Positions 11,782 to 23,030 of a DNA stretch of 64,000 bases are shown here, in pieces. The DNA is from Ornithodoros turicata (lineage: Eukaryota > Arthropoda > Arachnida > Ixodida > Argasidae): contig NC_088210.1 in assembly GCF_037126465.1 (NCBI RefSeq), positions 15,649,511 to 15,713,510 of the forward strand, written 5' to 3'. The translations under genes were made by a program, and so were the position numbers. Numbering within the stretch: the stretch's first letter is position 1; each line of letters begins with the position of its first letter. The notes beneath the pieces are model-generated. The model had not been told where the DNA came from, did not search any database, and saw only the letters and a list, made by a program, of their open reading frames with translations.

Positions 11782-12582
11782 TACAGGGTGCCTCACATAA
11801 GACTGGCCGAAATTTTTATTAAAAAAAAAAAAGCTGTGAGAGCAGCATAGATGTTGTTTTTGCGGTTGGGTTCTATGGCCAGGCGAACATCCTTTCGAAG
11901 AAAGTGTGCAACTCCAAGATGACTTAATTACCTAAAATTCATTAATTAACTTTTTAATTAGGGGATTTCGGGGAAAAGCGAGATGGCAGATTGAGAGACT
12001 ATCCTAGTTGCAACGCAATTTTACATTTAATAAATCCTGAAACACGCACGTGCGTTAATATATCCATCCCCGAATTTCGATATGCTAATGAGCCGAAACC
12101 GAAACCGCGGTGACCGGGAACGCGTGCAGTACACGTCAGAGGGCCACGTGATTTGGAGCGGTGGAGATAATTGAAGTAGATGTCGCTCAGCTGTCCAGAT
12201 AACCTGCTTTCCGGCCCAGATAAGCCTCCGTCAGTGTGGGTGCGATGCGGTCCTCACGAGCGCTTTTTTCGGTTTCGGCTCATCTGCATCCCAAAATTCG
12301 GGTATGGATATTTTAGGGCATGTGCGTGTTTCAGGATTTTTTAAATGTGGAATGGTGTTCAACGAAGATAGTCTCTCGATGTGCTATCTCGCTTTTGCAC
12401 GAAATTTCCTAATTAAGAATTTAATTAATGAGTTTCAGGTAATGAGTCATCTGGTAGTTACATATCTCTCTTCCTGAGGATGTCTGCCTGGCCGTAGAAA
12501 TCAACTGCAAAAACAACGTCTATGCTGCTCTCGTAGTTGTTTCATAAACATTTTGATCAGTCTTACGTGACACACGCTGTAT
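11782..12582. mobile_element. Long-arm inverted-repeat transposon, about 800 bases
   Basis: The arms 11782-12106 and 12270-12582 pair along most of about 315 bases with scattered differences. The ends read TACAGGGTGCCTCACATAAG and, inverted, TACAGCGTGTGTCACGTAAG. The 160-base centre has no coding potential. Non-autonomous, fairly old to judge by arm divergence. Confidence 0.8.
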
Positions 12583-14142
12583 ATCGGTTGCAATGTGAAG
12601 CTGGACAAAGCGCGCAGTTCAAGAGATCAGCGCTGGACAGTACTGTCTTCGAAGTTCGATGTGACTTTTCCTTGGAGTGAAAACAGGGGGTCGCGTTGTT
12701 CACGTTTCTCCCGTGTTGTCTTTCGTATAGTCTTTAGTAGTCGTCGTCCGGGCCTCTATCAGACGAAAGACGAGGGGTGACCAATGACGAGTTTTTAACG
12801 CATGGTGGTTTTCCTTCTCTCCGCACCGTGACTCAGAGACGGTACTCTCAGCATCAGACGTTTGGTGCACGCGCATATTCTTTTATAATAATGTTATAAA
12901 CCGTCTTTTTTCTGTTGTATTAGTTTGTTTAGGAAGTTACATAATGGAAAAGAGTGAATCATTATCAATTACAGAGACTGTCGCGGCGTTTTATAATTGT
13001 TGTTCAAATCGCCTCCATTCTTGTCGTCTGCTCGTCTGTGGAAGTTCGCGCGCTTTTCAGAGCCTCGCGGGCAGGACCTACTAAATAAATATAGTTATGG
13101 AGACTTCTCACCTTATCCAGTGTGTGGTTATTTATCCATCATTCAAACATTGTAACCCTGCATGCGTAGCAGTAAAAGAAAAATACGCAACAGAGCGAAA
13201 AATCGCATCTTTCGTTGCATTGCATCGCCTACATTACCACAGAAACAACAGAGGGCTTCGCGCGCCACCTAGCGGGAGCGCCGCCAACTGTTGTTTCAGT
13301 AACACTCTCCGTAGGAGGTGAGCCGGATGGTTAGGTCTGCTCTTTATTTAGTAGGTCCGGTCCTGCTCGCGGGACAGCGGCTCCCTCGTAATTGTAAGCC
13401 AAAGCAATAGCTTTTGAGACCAGCGTGTCTTCTCGCCGTACACTACAAACGCAGTGAATTGAAAACACATGTTTCTCAAACGCGTGAAGTTGGCCTTTCA
13501 TTCCACAGCGCCCGTTATATGCTCGCCTTATTTACTTCCTGGAACTTTACGCACACATGTGTTGTTTACATTTCCGCATTTGCCTCTTCCTGCTTGCAGA
13601 AGCGAACGAAGCACGCACATATGGCACGCAGTACAACGCGAAAACATTCTGATGTACCTGTTCACTCGATAAATTGAACAACGTTGAGTCCACGTAAGAT
13701 TTAACGACGCGTTTACGGTGTGTCCTATACACAGGATGCTGCACATTGCTGGCTCACACAGCTCTTGCACGAACAGAACGAACACGTGACTTTCATCCGG
13801 GACCTCGTGACCCGTTCTTCCAAAAGCAGTGTCCACTGCACTGCTGAACGCATCGCGAAATCTACGGAATTCACTGGATGCTACGCGCTCGCTTATTCCT
13901 GTACGATAGCAAAGGCAGCATGAAGATGTGCCATGTTTGCCCGCAGCACCGTGCCCGCAGTGACCAAGCGGGAGCCGAAAGACGAGAATTCTTTCGTCTC
14001 TCCCTCGCGACGACCATGCATATGATCACGACGAGTCTGTCGAAAAAGTGGCGAACAACCCAACTTTCGCCGCGGGAGACGATGCGTGCCACGTGACCGC
14101 TCCGTTGTCATGGAGACCAAAACGAAAGACTACATAGGAGTA
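12583..14142. other. Intergenic, no confident gene
   Basis: Contains the inverted pair near 13066/13372 and short frames only. Nothing recognisable. Confidence 0.4.
13066..13372. repeat. Inverted repeat pair
   Basis: GGACCTACTAAATAAA on the left recurs inverted as TTTATTTAGTAGGTCC on the right, flanked on both outer sides by matching CGCGGGCAGG and CCTGCTCGCGGG. Probably a MITE of about 310 bases. Confidence 0.5.
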
Positions 14143-14757
14143 GGGTTGCCACCAGGCCGGTATTATACCGGCAGGGCCGGTTATTTGGTCGCTCTGCCGG
14201 CTGCCGGTAGAAAGGTGATACCGGCCGCCTTTTGCCGGTATTTATGGCTCAAGACCTTTCACGTCGACTTTTTCGGGGTATTCCCTTCAACATTCCACTA
14301 CGGCTGAATAAATCTGGAACACAGACTCAACTCCGCAGTCATCAGTCATTGTCTTAGTTATTCATTACAGTCTTGCCTTCGGAGGGGACAAGAGCATGAG
14401 GTTGTGCAAAGCTGTTGGTGGATGTGTCGAGCCAGCTAGAACTTAGGCTGTATACAACCATCATGAGATTTTTCGTCCGCAAAGAAGGGCTTGTCTGCGC
14501 TGAGGCGTTTTTCAACGTGAGTGGCAATCCAGTCCGGTTGCTCCAATACAATCCAGTGTGACGTTCATGCCTGTTTATAGCAATTTCTAACATCAATAAT
14601 CCTGCCCCACACAGGAGCATTATGTTCCCTCGTATTTGAGCGAGCACGCTCGCTCTTTCCCTCTCTGTGCTTGTCCATCCCTCACCTGCTTGCCCTTTCC
14701 CTCTATTCCACCTCTTCTCCATCAGCCGCTATTTTTCACTGCGAAATGTGGCAACCC
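14143..14757. mobile_element. MITE with GGGTTGCCAC termini and TA flanks
   Basis: GGGTTGCCAC at 14143-14152 and its complement GTGGCAACCC at 14748-14757, each bordered outward by TA. The left interior is rich in GCCGGTAT palindromic words. About 615 bases, no transposase. Confidence 0.6.
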
Positions 14758-15358
14758 TATAACATGGGAGAGACCACGTGCACTACGCGCCCCAGGCTGA
14801 AACGACAAACGACAGGCTCGCAACGAGGGGGTGCTGGCGCACGCCCGATAGTGGCGGCGCCAAACAAGTGCTCGAGCGGCGCCAGTCCAGTATGGTGACA
14901 TTCCTTCGTGATACCCGCACGGTACCCACAGTGCAACCGTACTCACCTTACATGTCACTGTACTCCCTCGTTTTCCCTCTTTTCCCCTTTTCTTTCTTTC
15001 TACCGAGTGATCTTTTTTTCTTAATTTTTTCATGGCGTTTCTTGGAATTCTCTCTGCTTTCCACTTCAGTGGTCACACTCGTAAAAAAGGGACGGTCTAA
15101 CGAAGGCGGAACCAGGCCAGCCAAAAATATCCCGTGTGGACGCAGGGGGTCGTGCGAAGACGTGTGGGAATGTTACTTTACTTCGAGGCTGTTCATGTTT
15201 GAACCCGTGTACGTGTACAGATGCAATATTCTATCCACCTTTCGATTGGTGATCTAGGGCCCTCGGACCACATAATAGCTGGACGCGGGTGTCGGGTGAG
15301 CCTCTTTGCGGATACAGTGCGTATTGGAAGCCGGCAAACGCTCGGAGTCGTTCCACGC

Positions 15359-15974
15359 AGTAAAGTTTCTTCCGTTGTTGCTGGAAGGTGGTCCGTTGAT
15401 GTGCTCACAGATCGGAGATATTCCCAAGAGACGTCCGACAGGCGGCATTCTCGAACAATAACTGTGCTTTATTTACATAGTTATTTACATAACTGTATAC
15501 GAGACAATACTATAGCGACTGAAGTCACGGGGCTTTCGCCTCGTCTTCATCAAGTCGTTGCGGCTTCCACCAGACGGATTTTCGTGTGTCCTCCGCTTAA
15601 AAGGGTGACATTTGAGACACAACACCCCGCCAGCAAACACCAATCCCAGAAGCCCGGTTCAAACGTCTCCAACTCATGGTTGGCCTAGTTTGAATTTAGA
15701 ACGAACCAGGCACCTCCTAATTGTCCGCCCACTACTCGGTATTTATGGGTAACGGACCAAGCTGTCAAACCGTGCACCATGCAACTTTGGACAGTGCATC
15801 TTCCTTGGCCCACTCTACTGATTTATTGCCAGCGAGCATCTGGTCGCGAAGACCCCCTGAGGCGTCAAGTGTCCCCCGTCCAACGCGCCTTCCCCGAATC
15901 TCTGTCGGGTGGCTATTCCACTGCGGTGGAAATGTACAATATTTGCAAGGTCTCTAAAATGTACAACTCTTACA
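15359..15974. repeat. Long dispersed repeat, copy A (uninterrupted)
   Basis: Matches 20951-22016 nearly base for base from AGTAAAGTTTCTTCCGTTG to GTACAACTCTTACA, except for the insertion in that copy. No coding function is recognised. An LTR or retroelement tail is possible. Confidence 0.85.
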
Positions 15975-15984
15975 CACGCTCATG

Positions 15985-16160
15985 TTCGTTGGGGAGGGCT
16001 TCGATATTCCCGGCTGCGAGATTCCCTAATTCCCGATTTCACTGTCTCGAAACAAAGAAAACGCTCGAGTGTTTCGTAAGATGACATGTCGTGTTTAAAA
16101 ATCCGACCTCACTATTTAACCACTCAAATTCACGGGTTCCGATTGTCTGTCCAAGCACTG
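15985..16160. repeat. Dispersed repeat R, left half (copy 1)
   Basis: Words CGATATTCCCGG, CTCGAAACAA, CGTAAGATGA, CACTATTTAACCACTCAAAT and GTCTGTCCAAG recur at 30268, 30830 and 36600. Confidence 0.75.
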
Positions 16161-16169
16161 GCGGATCCG

Positions 16170-16183
16170 GGGGGGGGGGGGGG
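16170..16183. repeat. Poly-G tract
   Basis: Uninterrupted run of about 14 G. It is one of several such tracts in the window. Confidence 0.9.
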
Positions 16184-16280
16184 ATCGCCCCCAAGAAAAG
16201 TATTTACATTGGATTTCCCTCCCCTCCCCATTATGCCCCCTGTGTCCCTGTCATTTTAGGGAACGAAAGCCGCATCGGCA

Positions 16281-16892
16281 GACTTGTACACGTTACTTGA
16301 CAAAGGTAATTGGTTACCGTTACTATTACTCTTGTGTCGCAAGTAATTTTGTATCGTTCCAACTTATACTCGGCTAAAATTATAATAAAATAATGGCTAA
16401 AAAAAGTAAGGCGTACCTTTGAACGTTGCTTTCGATAACAATAAGTCATATGGCTAATAAAAGTTCGTGATATTACACGTATACCTTGACGCTCTTCCTG
16501 TGATTGGAGTTCGTCGCCAGGAGGAACGACACTTTCTTATGAGCTTTTCTTTATGTAAACACATTATTCATTTAAACAAGACACTGTTTTCGTCTTTTGT
16601 CTCTATCACCATGAACATTTCTCAAACGCTGAAGCCATGGCGATTAATCGACATGGCAGTGTTGAAGAGGAAGGAAGGCTGTGGTGGGGCCTGTGGGGTT
16701 GGTTTCGTGTATGAGTAAAGCTTAGTCGAAAAGTAATCGATTACTTGTTGTAACCGGTTACTCAAAATTGTGACCAGACTACTTGAAAAATTACTTGCTG
16801 GGAAAACGAATCGATTAGTTGCAAAATTACTCGAGAAAGTAAAAGATTAATAAGAACACTATTACTTGTAACGCGTTACGTACAAGTCTTTT
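16281..16892. mobile_element. Foldback-like element rich in GTTAC/GTAAC words
   Basis: The left end GACTTGTACACGTTACTTG pairs with the right end CGCGTTACGTACAAGTC. Both arms are built of repeated short GTTACTTG, TAATCGATTAC and similar words. It lies between the two halves of repeat R. Confidence 0.6.
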
Positions 16893-16929
16893 TTTAGCGG
16901 CCGTTAGGCTTAGCAGGGCGGACACGACG

Positions 16930-17112
16930 GGACAGCCTTTTGGTTAGTTTATTAGGTTGGTTAGGTATTCGGTGTTTGTATTTGCATGTCCCGATAGTCA
17001 AAGTTCGCTGTTGGCATTTTCCTTCGCGCGACTGTGCATTTTACAGCCAGATAACATTTATTTCCAGCAGTTTATTTTGCAACGGGGATTTCGATCACAT
17101 TATTTCGAGGTA
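16930..17112. repeat. Dispersed repeat R, right half (copy 1)
   Basis: CGCGCGACTGTGCATTTTA, then TTTATTTCCAGCAGTTTATT and GGGGATTTCGATCAC recur at 30500, 32411, 35755 (inverted) and 36800. Confidence 0.8.
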
Positions 17113-18726
17113 CACCCATGTCGAACAAATATTAATGACCCCCACGTAGACAATTTGAATGTTTTTGAACCGTTACTTGAACCCGTAACAGCAATCTTCA
17201 ATCGGTTCAGTTCCAAGATGGCGGCATCAATATCAGTTCGGTTCAGCCGAATGCGGTAGATGATTGGCGGAACACTTTGAGTCACGTGGTGTCACTGGCC
17301 CTATCGAGCTACGGATATAGTGGTTGGCTGTATGAAGCTATCGCTTTTAAAACCGCCAGTGAAGTCACCGCAGCGAAAGCGCTTGCTGTCAAATTCAGTC
17401 ATAAAAAAAAAGAAACTTGTGCAGTGACGTCACGTTTTTGTCACGTGACTCGGGAAACCATATAGTCACAGCAGAAGGGCATGCCGTTAATTGTTGCGTT
17501 ATACGTGCAATTTACGAGGGGATGTTGCCTCATTCGGGCCACAGTATGGCGCCTGCGACGCATCCCCATGTGTTTCCGAGTCACGTGGCTCAAAGGCTGC
17601 GCGTGACGTCATGTGCACGAGCCTCATTGGCTACGAGTTCACGTGAAATATATTGCATGGTCACCACTGTGGCGTCGCACACGATCATAGTCGTCTCGCG
17701 ACGTGAAGTCACGACTTATCGATTATCAATCAATATTGACTCTGATGTTTACAACAACAAATAATAAGTGATGACGATGTAGTGAGATGTTTCGCCGCTG
17801 AGGCCGCACCCTATCCCATTGCTTGATATTTGAAGCAACAACAACAATAAATGGAGAAGTGATGATGACATGGATGGTGATATTTACAAGAAAGCACGTA
17901 ACATTGCTTTCTTATAGCTCTGGTTTGGTCACGTTGAACGTTGATTCGAAGTTACGTGTTCTCTATCTTGGATGACTGTATGGACTGGCTGCGGGACCTT
18001 GTCGGGCCAGCAGCCTTTCGTCTCGGAGTCAAACCAGATGTATTCTGAAAAAAAGTCGAAAAAAAAGAAGAAAAAGGAATAAGAATAACGAAAAACCGTA
18101 TAATAAACTGACCTACATCTGCGACCTCTTTACTGTTCGTTCTGGCGCGCATCTCGCGGATCGAGTTGCATCGTTCCGGGAACTTGAGAGAAGGACTTAT
18201 ATTTATGGACCAGTATTGTACTCCAACACACCCGTTTGTTTCTTTACTGGCCGTACGCAAAAAAAAAAAAAAAAAAAAAAAAGAGCGAAAAACACACCCA
18301 CGTGACAATAACGGACCCCGTCGAAGTTCGAAGAAGCGGATCGTAAAAAAAAAACAGCCCTCACCATTCTTCGCGAAAAGAACGCTTCTGGACTCCGTCT
18401 CTCATCGCGGCCCGTAACTCAATACGTCGCGCATGAATGTAGAAGTTGAGGGAGAGAAGACTTCGTTGCGGCCCAAAATTTACTGCCTGTATAGCGGGCA
18501 AGGCAAACACTTGTTGCTTTCCTTCTTTCCCTAAAACCGTTTTGAGCCCGCAAACGGAACATTCTCGGCGTTGTTTTACTGACAGTCGATAAGAGGGGAT
18601 TCACAGAGAAGCAGATCGGGGTTTCGAAGCGACATCCACGCCTCCCGCGCGGCGATAGCCAAGTAAGACGATCTCAACCTATTTCTCCCGTTTTTAATCC
18701 ACTTTCCTTCTGTGGGCGTCACGATT
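17113..18726. other. Intergenic, no confident gene
   Basis: Short frames on both strands, an A22 run near 18260 and purine-rich patches. Nothing recognisable. Confidence 0.4.
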
Positions 18727-18790
18727 GCTTGCCTTCCCAAATCGGTTTCGATAATGAGGTGAAGCCAACTTTACAAATGGTGACGCCTGC
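18727..18790. mobile_element. Solo arm of the 44562-44788 MITE family
   Basis: ATAATGAGGTGAAGCCAACT followed by a TGACGCC end matches the right arm of the element at 44562-44788. No second arm nearby. Confidence 0.65.
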
Positions 18791-19562
18791 TAAAGGTGTG
18801 CTGAAAGTTTCGTGCGCGATCGCTTTACGCGCGGAAGGAAGCAAGGTGATCACATTGCGCATGCGTGCAACGCAAAGTCATGCTCGGCACGCGCTATTTC
18901 ATTGCACGCGTAGAGCGACTGCGTACGTACGCAGGCGGTGCTATAACGCGTTGTTTCGTTGATGCCATGTTCGTGAGGTTTCGATGTTCTGTGTTTGCGG
19001 CTAGGTTTAAAGGGTGGGCGTTATCAGAACAGGCGTGACTGTTCGTAATTTTTAGTGCATTCAGAAGCTTGGTGTGTTTCAGTTGAGTTAAATAAATAAA
19101 TAATAATAATAAAAAAAAACTTCGTCTCGCGTGGCTGTTAACGTTGGATGAGTGGCTCACTGGCGTACAAGAGCTGAGCCTTCAGATCAATTACCAAGCG
19201 ATACAAACAGCGTTAACGCGGCCGGCGGGAATCCGCTCAAGTGTGTCGTGTCGTCTGCAAAAAGGAGAGAAACACTTGCAAAAAAAAAAAAAAAAAAAAA
19301 GGAGAGAAAAAAGAAACTAGTTTCACGATACCTTAGCTTGCAAAGCACGATTATTATTCGATGATAGTATCTCTTTCTAAGTCTTGGTTGTTTCCCGTAA
19401 CCGCTCTGCATGCGAGTCATTCTCTCATGCAGCGATTATCAGCCGTTTTTTGCTCGTTGCATTCACTTCTGCCGCTTCAAAGCGTTATCCCCCCATATTG
19501 CGTATTACACACGTAACAACTGAAAGTGTTTCCCATTTTCCTGAACGGAGTCTTGTATATGT
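18791..19562. other. Intergenic, no gene seen
   Basis: Contains A-rich microsatellites (19090-19120 and 19276-19300) and no supportable frame. Confidence 0.4.
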
Positions 19563-19572
19563 ATCTTGAGTA

Positions 19573-19857
19573 TATACCAGCGGCACGTTGGCGGTAGCCA
19601 AGGTCGTGTTGAAGACTTGGAAGGTGGTGGGTTCGAATCCCACCACCGGCTGTGCTTTCTGAGGTTTTCCTTGGGATTTTCCGAAGTCTTTCCAGACGAA
19701 TGTCGGCACATAGTTCCCCCTGAAGTCGGCCCAGGACGCATACTAACTCCCCACTGTCCCCCACTCCTTCCTGCTGTCCTCTCTCCATCTGTCCCCATCT
19801 GTACGCCGCTCATAGCCACAGTTGCTTCGCGGTGCGAACACAGAACTGAAAAAAAAA
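19573..19857 (+). mobile_element. tRNA-headed SINE with A-tail and target duplication
   Basis: A tRNA-like head with B-box GGTTCGAATCC (about 19631-19641), then GAGGTTTTCCTTGGGATTTT, a C-rich body and a terminal A-run. The direct repeat ATCTTGAGTA flanks it (19563-19572, 19858-19867). The body wording resembles tick SINEs I have seen. Assignment to a named family would need a search. Confidence 0.85.
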
Positions 19858-20950
19858 ATCTTGAGTACCGTATACTCAAAATACTGCACTTTAAATGCTG
19901 TGTTCGTTGTTTAGTATCTTACGCAGTAATTTTTCGTCAAGACTTTTTTTTCTTTTTTTTACTTTCTACTCAATACTCAATTATTTTTCGTTTGCCTATC
20001 CCATTGCTTCCGTGGGCTCTCTCTCGCTCTCGTTTTCTGTGCGTTGTCGGAGAAGGACAACAGCTTGTTGTCCAACTCGGTTTATTTATTTGTCGAGGAA
20101 AGTGACCGACCAACACTGAAGACGCAAGTCTTAAAACCAGCCAGTTATGTTTATGCTTAAATAAATAAAAAAAGTTTATCGGTTCTGTACTCAGGTATCT
20201 TAAACGTATCTTAAATACGTTTTGAAGTACGCACTACTCTAATTACTTTCTTTTCCCTTCGGAATTTAGTGTCAAAAGCCGACAAGAAGCAAATTTTACA
20301 TAGTGTCATTCCACCCCTCGACTTCCCCATACGGTTGGGAACCCCCATGCTCGTGTGTCGATTTACCACCCAGTCGGTCTTCCTCAATGACACAGCATTT
20401 TCCTCCCCGCTTGTTTGGGCCCCTTTTGTGACCAAATGCAACGTTCATCTCAAACAAAATCTCCATTTTTGTCTCGGCACTTGCGTCGCGGCGGAATGAA
20501 CTATACGCACCCACTCAGTGATGGTAGTTGAGCTTCGGGGTGACAGTTGTCCCGTTGCAGGTGGGCTAAAAGCAATTCATTTTGACTCGTATACAACACA
20601 CCAGGCGATTGGAAACAGATGCCACTAAGATGGGGCTAAGATGTACGGCTTCTGACAAGCACGGCGACCAACATATTTGTTGTCGTTTCTTTTTTTTTTT
20701 CTTTTTCTTTTTTTTTCAGACTTGAAGCCGACAGGAGTTCCTACCCGTCTGGGCATAAATATGCAGTAAAAACTTTCGTGAAGTATGCATGCGAGTATGA
20801 AAAAAAAAAAAAAACTTATTTTATTTTTACTAAAAAGCAATTTTGAGATGATGAATGGAGGGGTTTTATCGCCAGGGTCGATACTCTACCCCATTGGTGG
20901 TGATGTGTCTTCGAGGTACATTCTTCTGTATGAATGTCCTTCTTGGACCT
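19858..20950. other. Intergenic, no gene seen
   Basis: T-rich and A-rich runs near 19945, 20690-20715 and 20800-20813. A short motif ATCGCCAGGGTCGATACTC at 20870 recurs with changes near 61518. Confidence 0.4.
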
Positions 20951-21084
20951 AGTAAAGTTTCTTCCGTTGTTGCTGGAAGATGGTCCGTTGATGTAGCTCA
21001 CAGGTCGGAGATATTCCCAAGAGACGTCCGACAGGCGGTATTCTCGAACAATAACTGGGATGAAAGATGGAAGTCACTGAAAAG

Positions 21085-21160
21085 GTTAGCCAGCTGTAGG
21101 GATCGAACCCACATCTTCTGGATTGCCGGTCCAGGGCTCTACCAATTGAGCTAAGCTAAC
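21085..21160 (-). tRNA. tRNA-like SINE head (pseudo-tRNA)
   Basis: The minus strand folds as a cloverleaf: a seven-pair acceptor (GTTAGCT with GGCTAAC, one wobble), D-arm GCTC/GAGC, anticodon stem CTGGA/TCCAG and T-loop GGTTCGATCC. The loop CCGGCAA lacks the usual T before the anticodon, and the sequence recurs in mobile copies. I therefore treat it as a SINE head and not a working tRNA gene. Confidence 0.6.
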
Positions 21161-21310
21161 ACGCTTCTCCAGCGACTTTCGGGGTGCGTCATCTGAGGGG
21201 ACGACAAACCAGCCACTCACTCTCACTCACCCTCCTTTCACTCTTACATTTTTGCTCACTCATACACACATTCATACGACGGAAATCGACGCAAGCGGCA
21301 CCTGTTGAAC

Positions 21311-21517
21311 AAGAGATAAACTGATGTTCTGAGGCTGGAACTACATAGAAGGGGACAGATACAAACAAAGCCTCAAATTGCCTGTTCGATCCCTACAGCT
21401 GGCTAACCTTTTCAGTGACTCTCATCTTTCATCGTTGATTTCTTAGGCAATTTGAGGCTTTGTTTGTATCTGTCCCCTTCTATGTAGTTCCAGCCTTAGA
21501 ACATCAGTTTATCTCTT
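21311..21517. repeat. Near-perfect 73-base-arm hairpin
   Basis: Arms 21311-21383 and 21445-21517 are complementary except for one or two bases, with a 61-base loop that contains the 3' half of the tRNA-like head. Transcription would give a long dsRNA hairpin. Confidence 0.9.
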
Positions 21518-22839
21518 GAATAACTGGGCTTTATTTACATAGTCATTTACATAACTATATACAAGAGAATACTATAGCGACTGAAGTCACGGGGCTTTCG
21601 CCTCGTCTTCATCAAGTCGTTGCGGCTTCCACACCCAGATTTTCGTGTGTCCGAGACACAACCCCCCCCGCCAGCAAACACCAATCCCAGAAGCCCGGTT
21701 CAAACGTCTCCAACTCATGATTGGCCTAGTTTGAATTTAGACCGAACCAGGCACCTCCTAATTGTCCGCCCACTACTCGGTATTTATGGGTAACGGATCA
21801 AGCTGTCAATCCGTGCACCATGCAACTTTGGACAGTGCATCTTCCTTGGCCCACTCTACTGATTTATTGCCAGCGAGCATCTGGTCGCGAAGACCCCCTG
21901 AGGTGTCAAGTGTCCCCCGTCCAACGTGCCTTCCCCGAGTCTCTGTCGGGTGGCTATTGCACTGAGTTGGAAATGCACAATATTTGCGAGGTTTCTAAAA
22001 AGTACAACTCTTACAGACCTGGTACGTATGTACGGTACGGTATGTACCTGGTGTGAACGCAATGCACCTAATGCACATTTGATAAAAAGTTGAGCATTTC
22101 AGGATACTCTTGAAACAGATAGAAATCGTGCAGCTGAAGGCTGCTTCCGGCATAGCCCGAGAGCGCAGGTTAAAATTAGGACGCAGTAAAAGTTGCAGAT
22201 GTTTATGTTGGTTCTTCTTTCCACTTATCTCACTGCTTGCTGTCCGTCGCCGGCCGTCTCCGTTGTGCTCGGAAGATGAAATTGGACCGCGTGTTTGTCA
22301 TTCGACGACAGGTTTATTCGCAGGACGATTAATTGGAACGGAGTTCCGAAGTACAGTCAAGACGTTGTTGGTCTTGTGACATCTGTCCGCTACAGAGTCC
22401 GTTAGCAAGGCCCTTCTCGGTTTTCCAACTCACCCGCTCATGACGTTGTTATTTAGTCCACAATGATGCCCTTCCTTCCGCACGGCTTCTCCTACACCCT
22501 TGACAAAAACAAGACAACAATAACAATAATAACGGAAGTGTGACGGTCCGGGTCTGAAAACGTTTTTTCCCGCTAACAGACATCTTACCCGGCAAAGTGT
22601 CCAGCCGTGTTCAGCGAACGCGCGGGCAGAAGTGAAAACAAAAAGTAGCGAGTTATTCTGCCGCACAGCAAGTCTCAACCTTTTACGGACGTCATTACAG
22701 CGGAGAAGGCCTGCACTCGCAGCGAACTGAGGTCGTGAATTCTCGAGCATTTGTGGGTATCGTGCGCTTGGCTCTGCTTTGATGCTGAATCGTCGTATCG
22801 TATTTCGCACAGTGGAGCCTGCAACCAGAATGAGAGCTG

Positions 22840-23030
22840 AAGACCCTACCCCGCCGAAATATCGAAAATATTATACGTATCCTGACCGAAATGTTCGCGA
22901 AAGAGGACCCAAAGCCTTCCAAGAAAACAAAGGAGGACTCTTTCGCACCCTGGCAAAATATGCACATATGCATGCAGTTTTCGTGCATAATATGCCGTAA
23001 CGTGCAAAATATGCGCTTATATGCACCATA
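22840..23030 (-). repeat. Diverged repeat related to 54820-55080
   Basis: The reverse complement shares words with 54820-55080: GTGCATATTTTGCCA, TTTGGGTC, TATAATATTTT and CTCCACTGTGCG. Both copies have runs of ATGCA-type words at one end. Confidence 0.5.

Larger units (their letters stand above)
21060..21518. mobile_element. Compound tRNA-headed element nested in copy B
   Basis: A 459-base insert flanked by the direct repeat AATAACTGGG (21050-21059, 21519-21528). Holds a minus-strand tRNA-like head, a TCACTC-rich stretch and a long hairpin. Its ends (ATGAAAGATGGAAGTCACTG and CATCAGTTTATCTCTTG) match elements at 8986, 36991 and 51942. Confidence 0.85.
20951..22016. repeat. Long dispersed repeat, copy B, split by an insertion
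   Basis: Same sequence as 15359-15974, interrupted by 21060-21518. Comparison with copy A shows the empty site exactly. Confidence 0.85.

Noticed and set aside
21085..21160. Functional tRNA-Ala gene
   Set aside because: Cloverleaf is good, but the base before the anticodon is C and not T, and the same sequence occurs in truncated mobile copies at 36991 and 51942. Treated as a SINE head.
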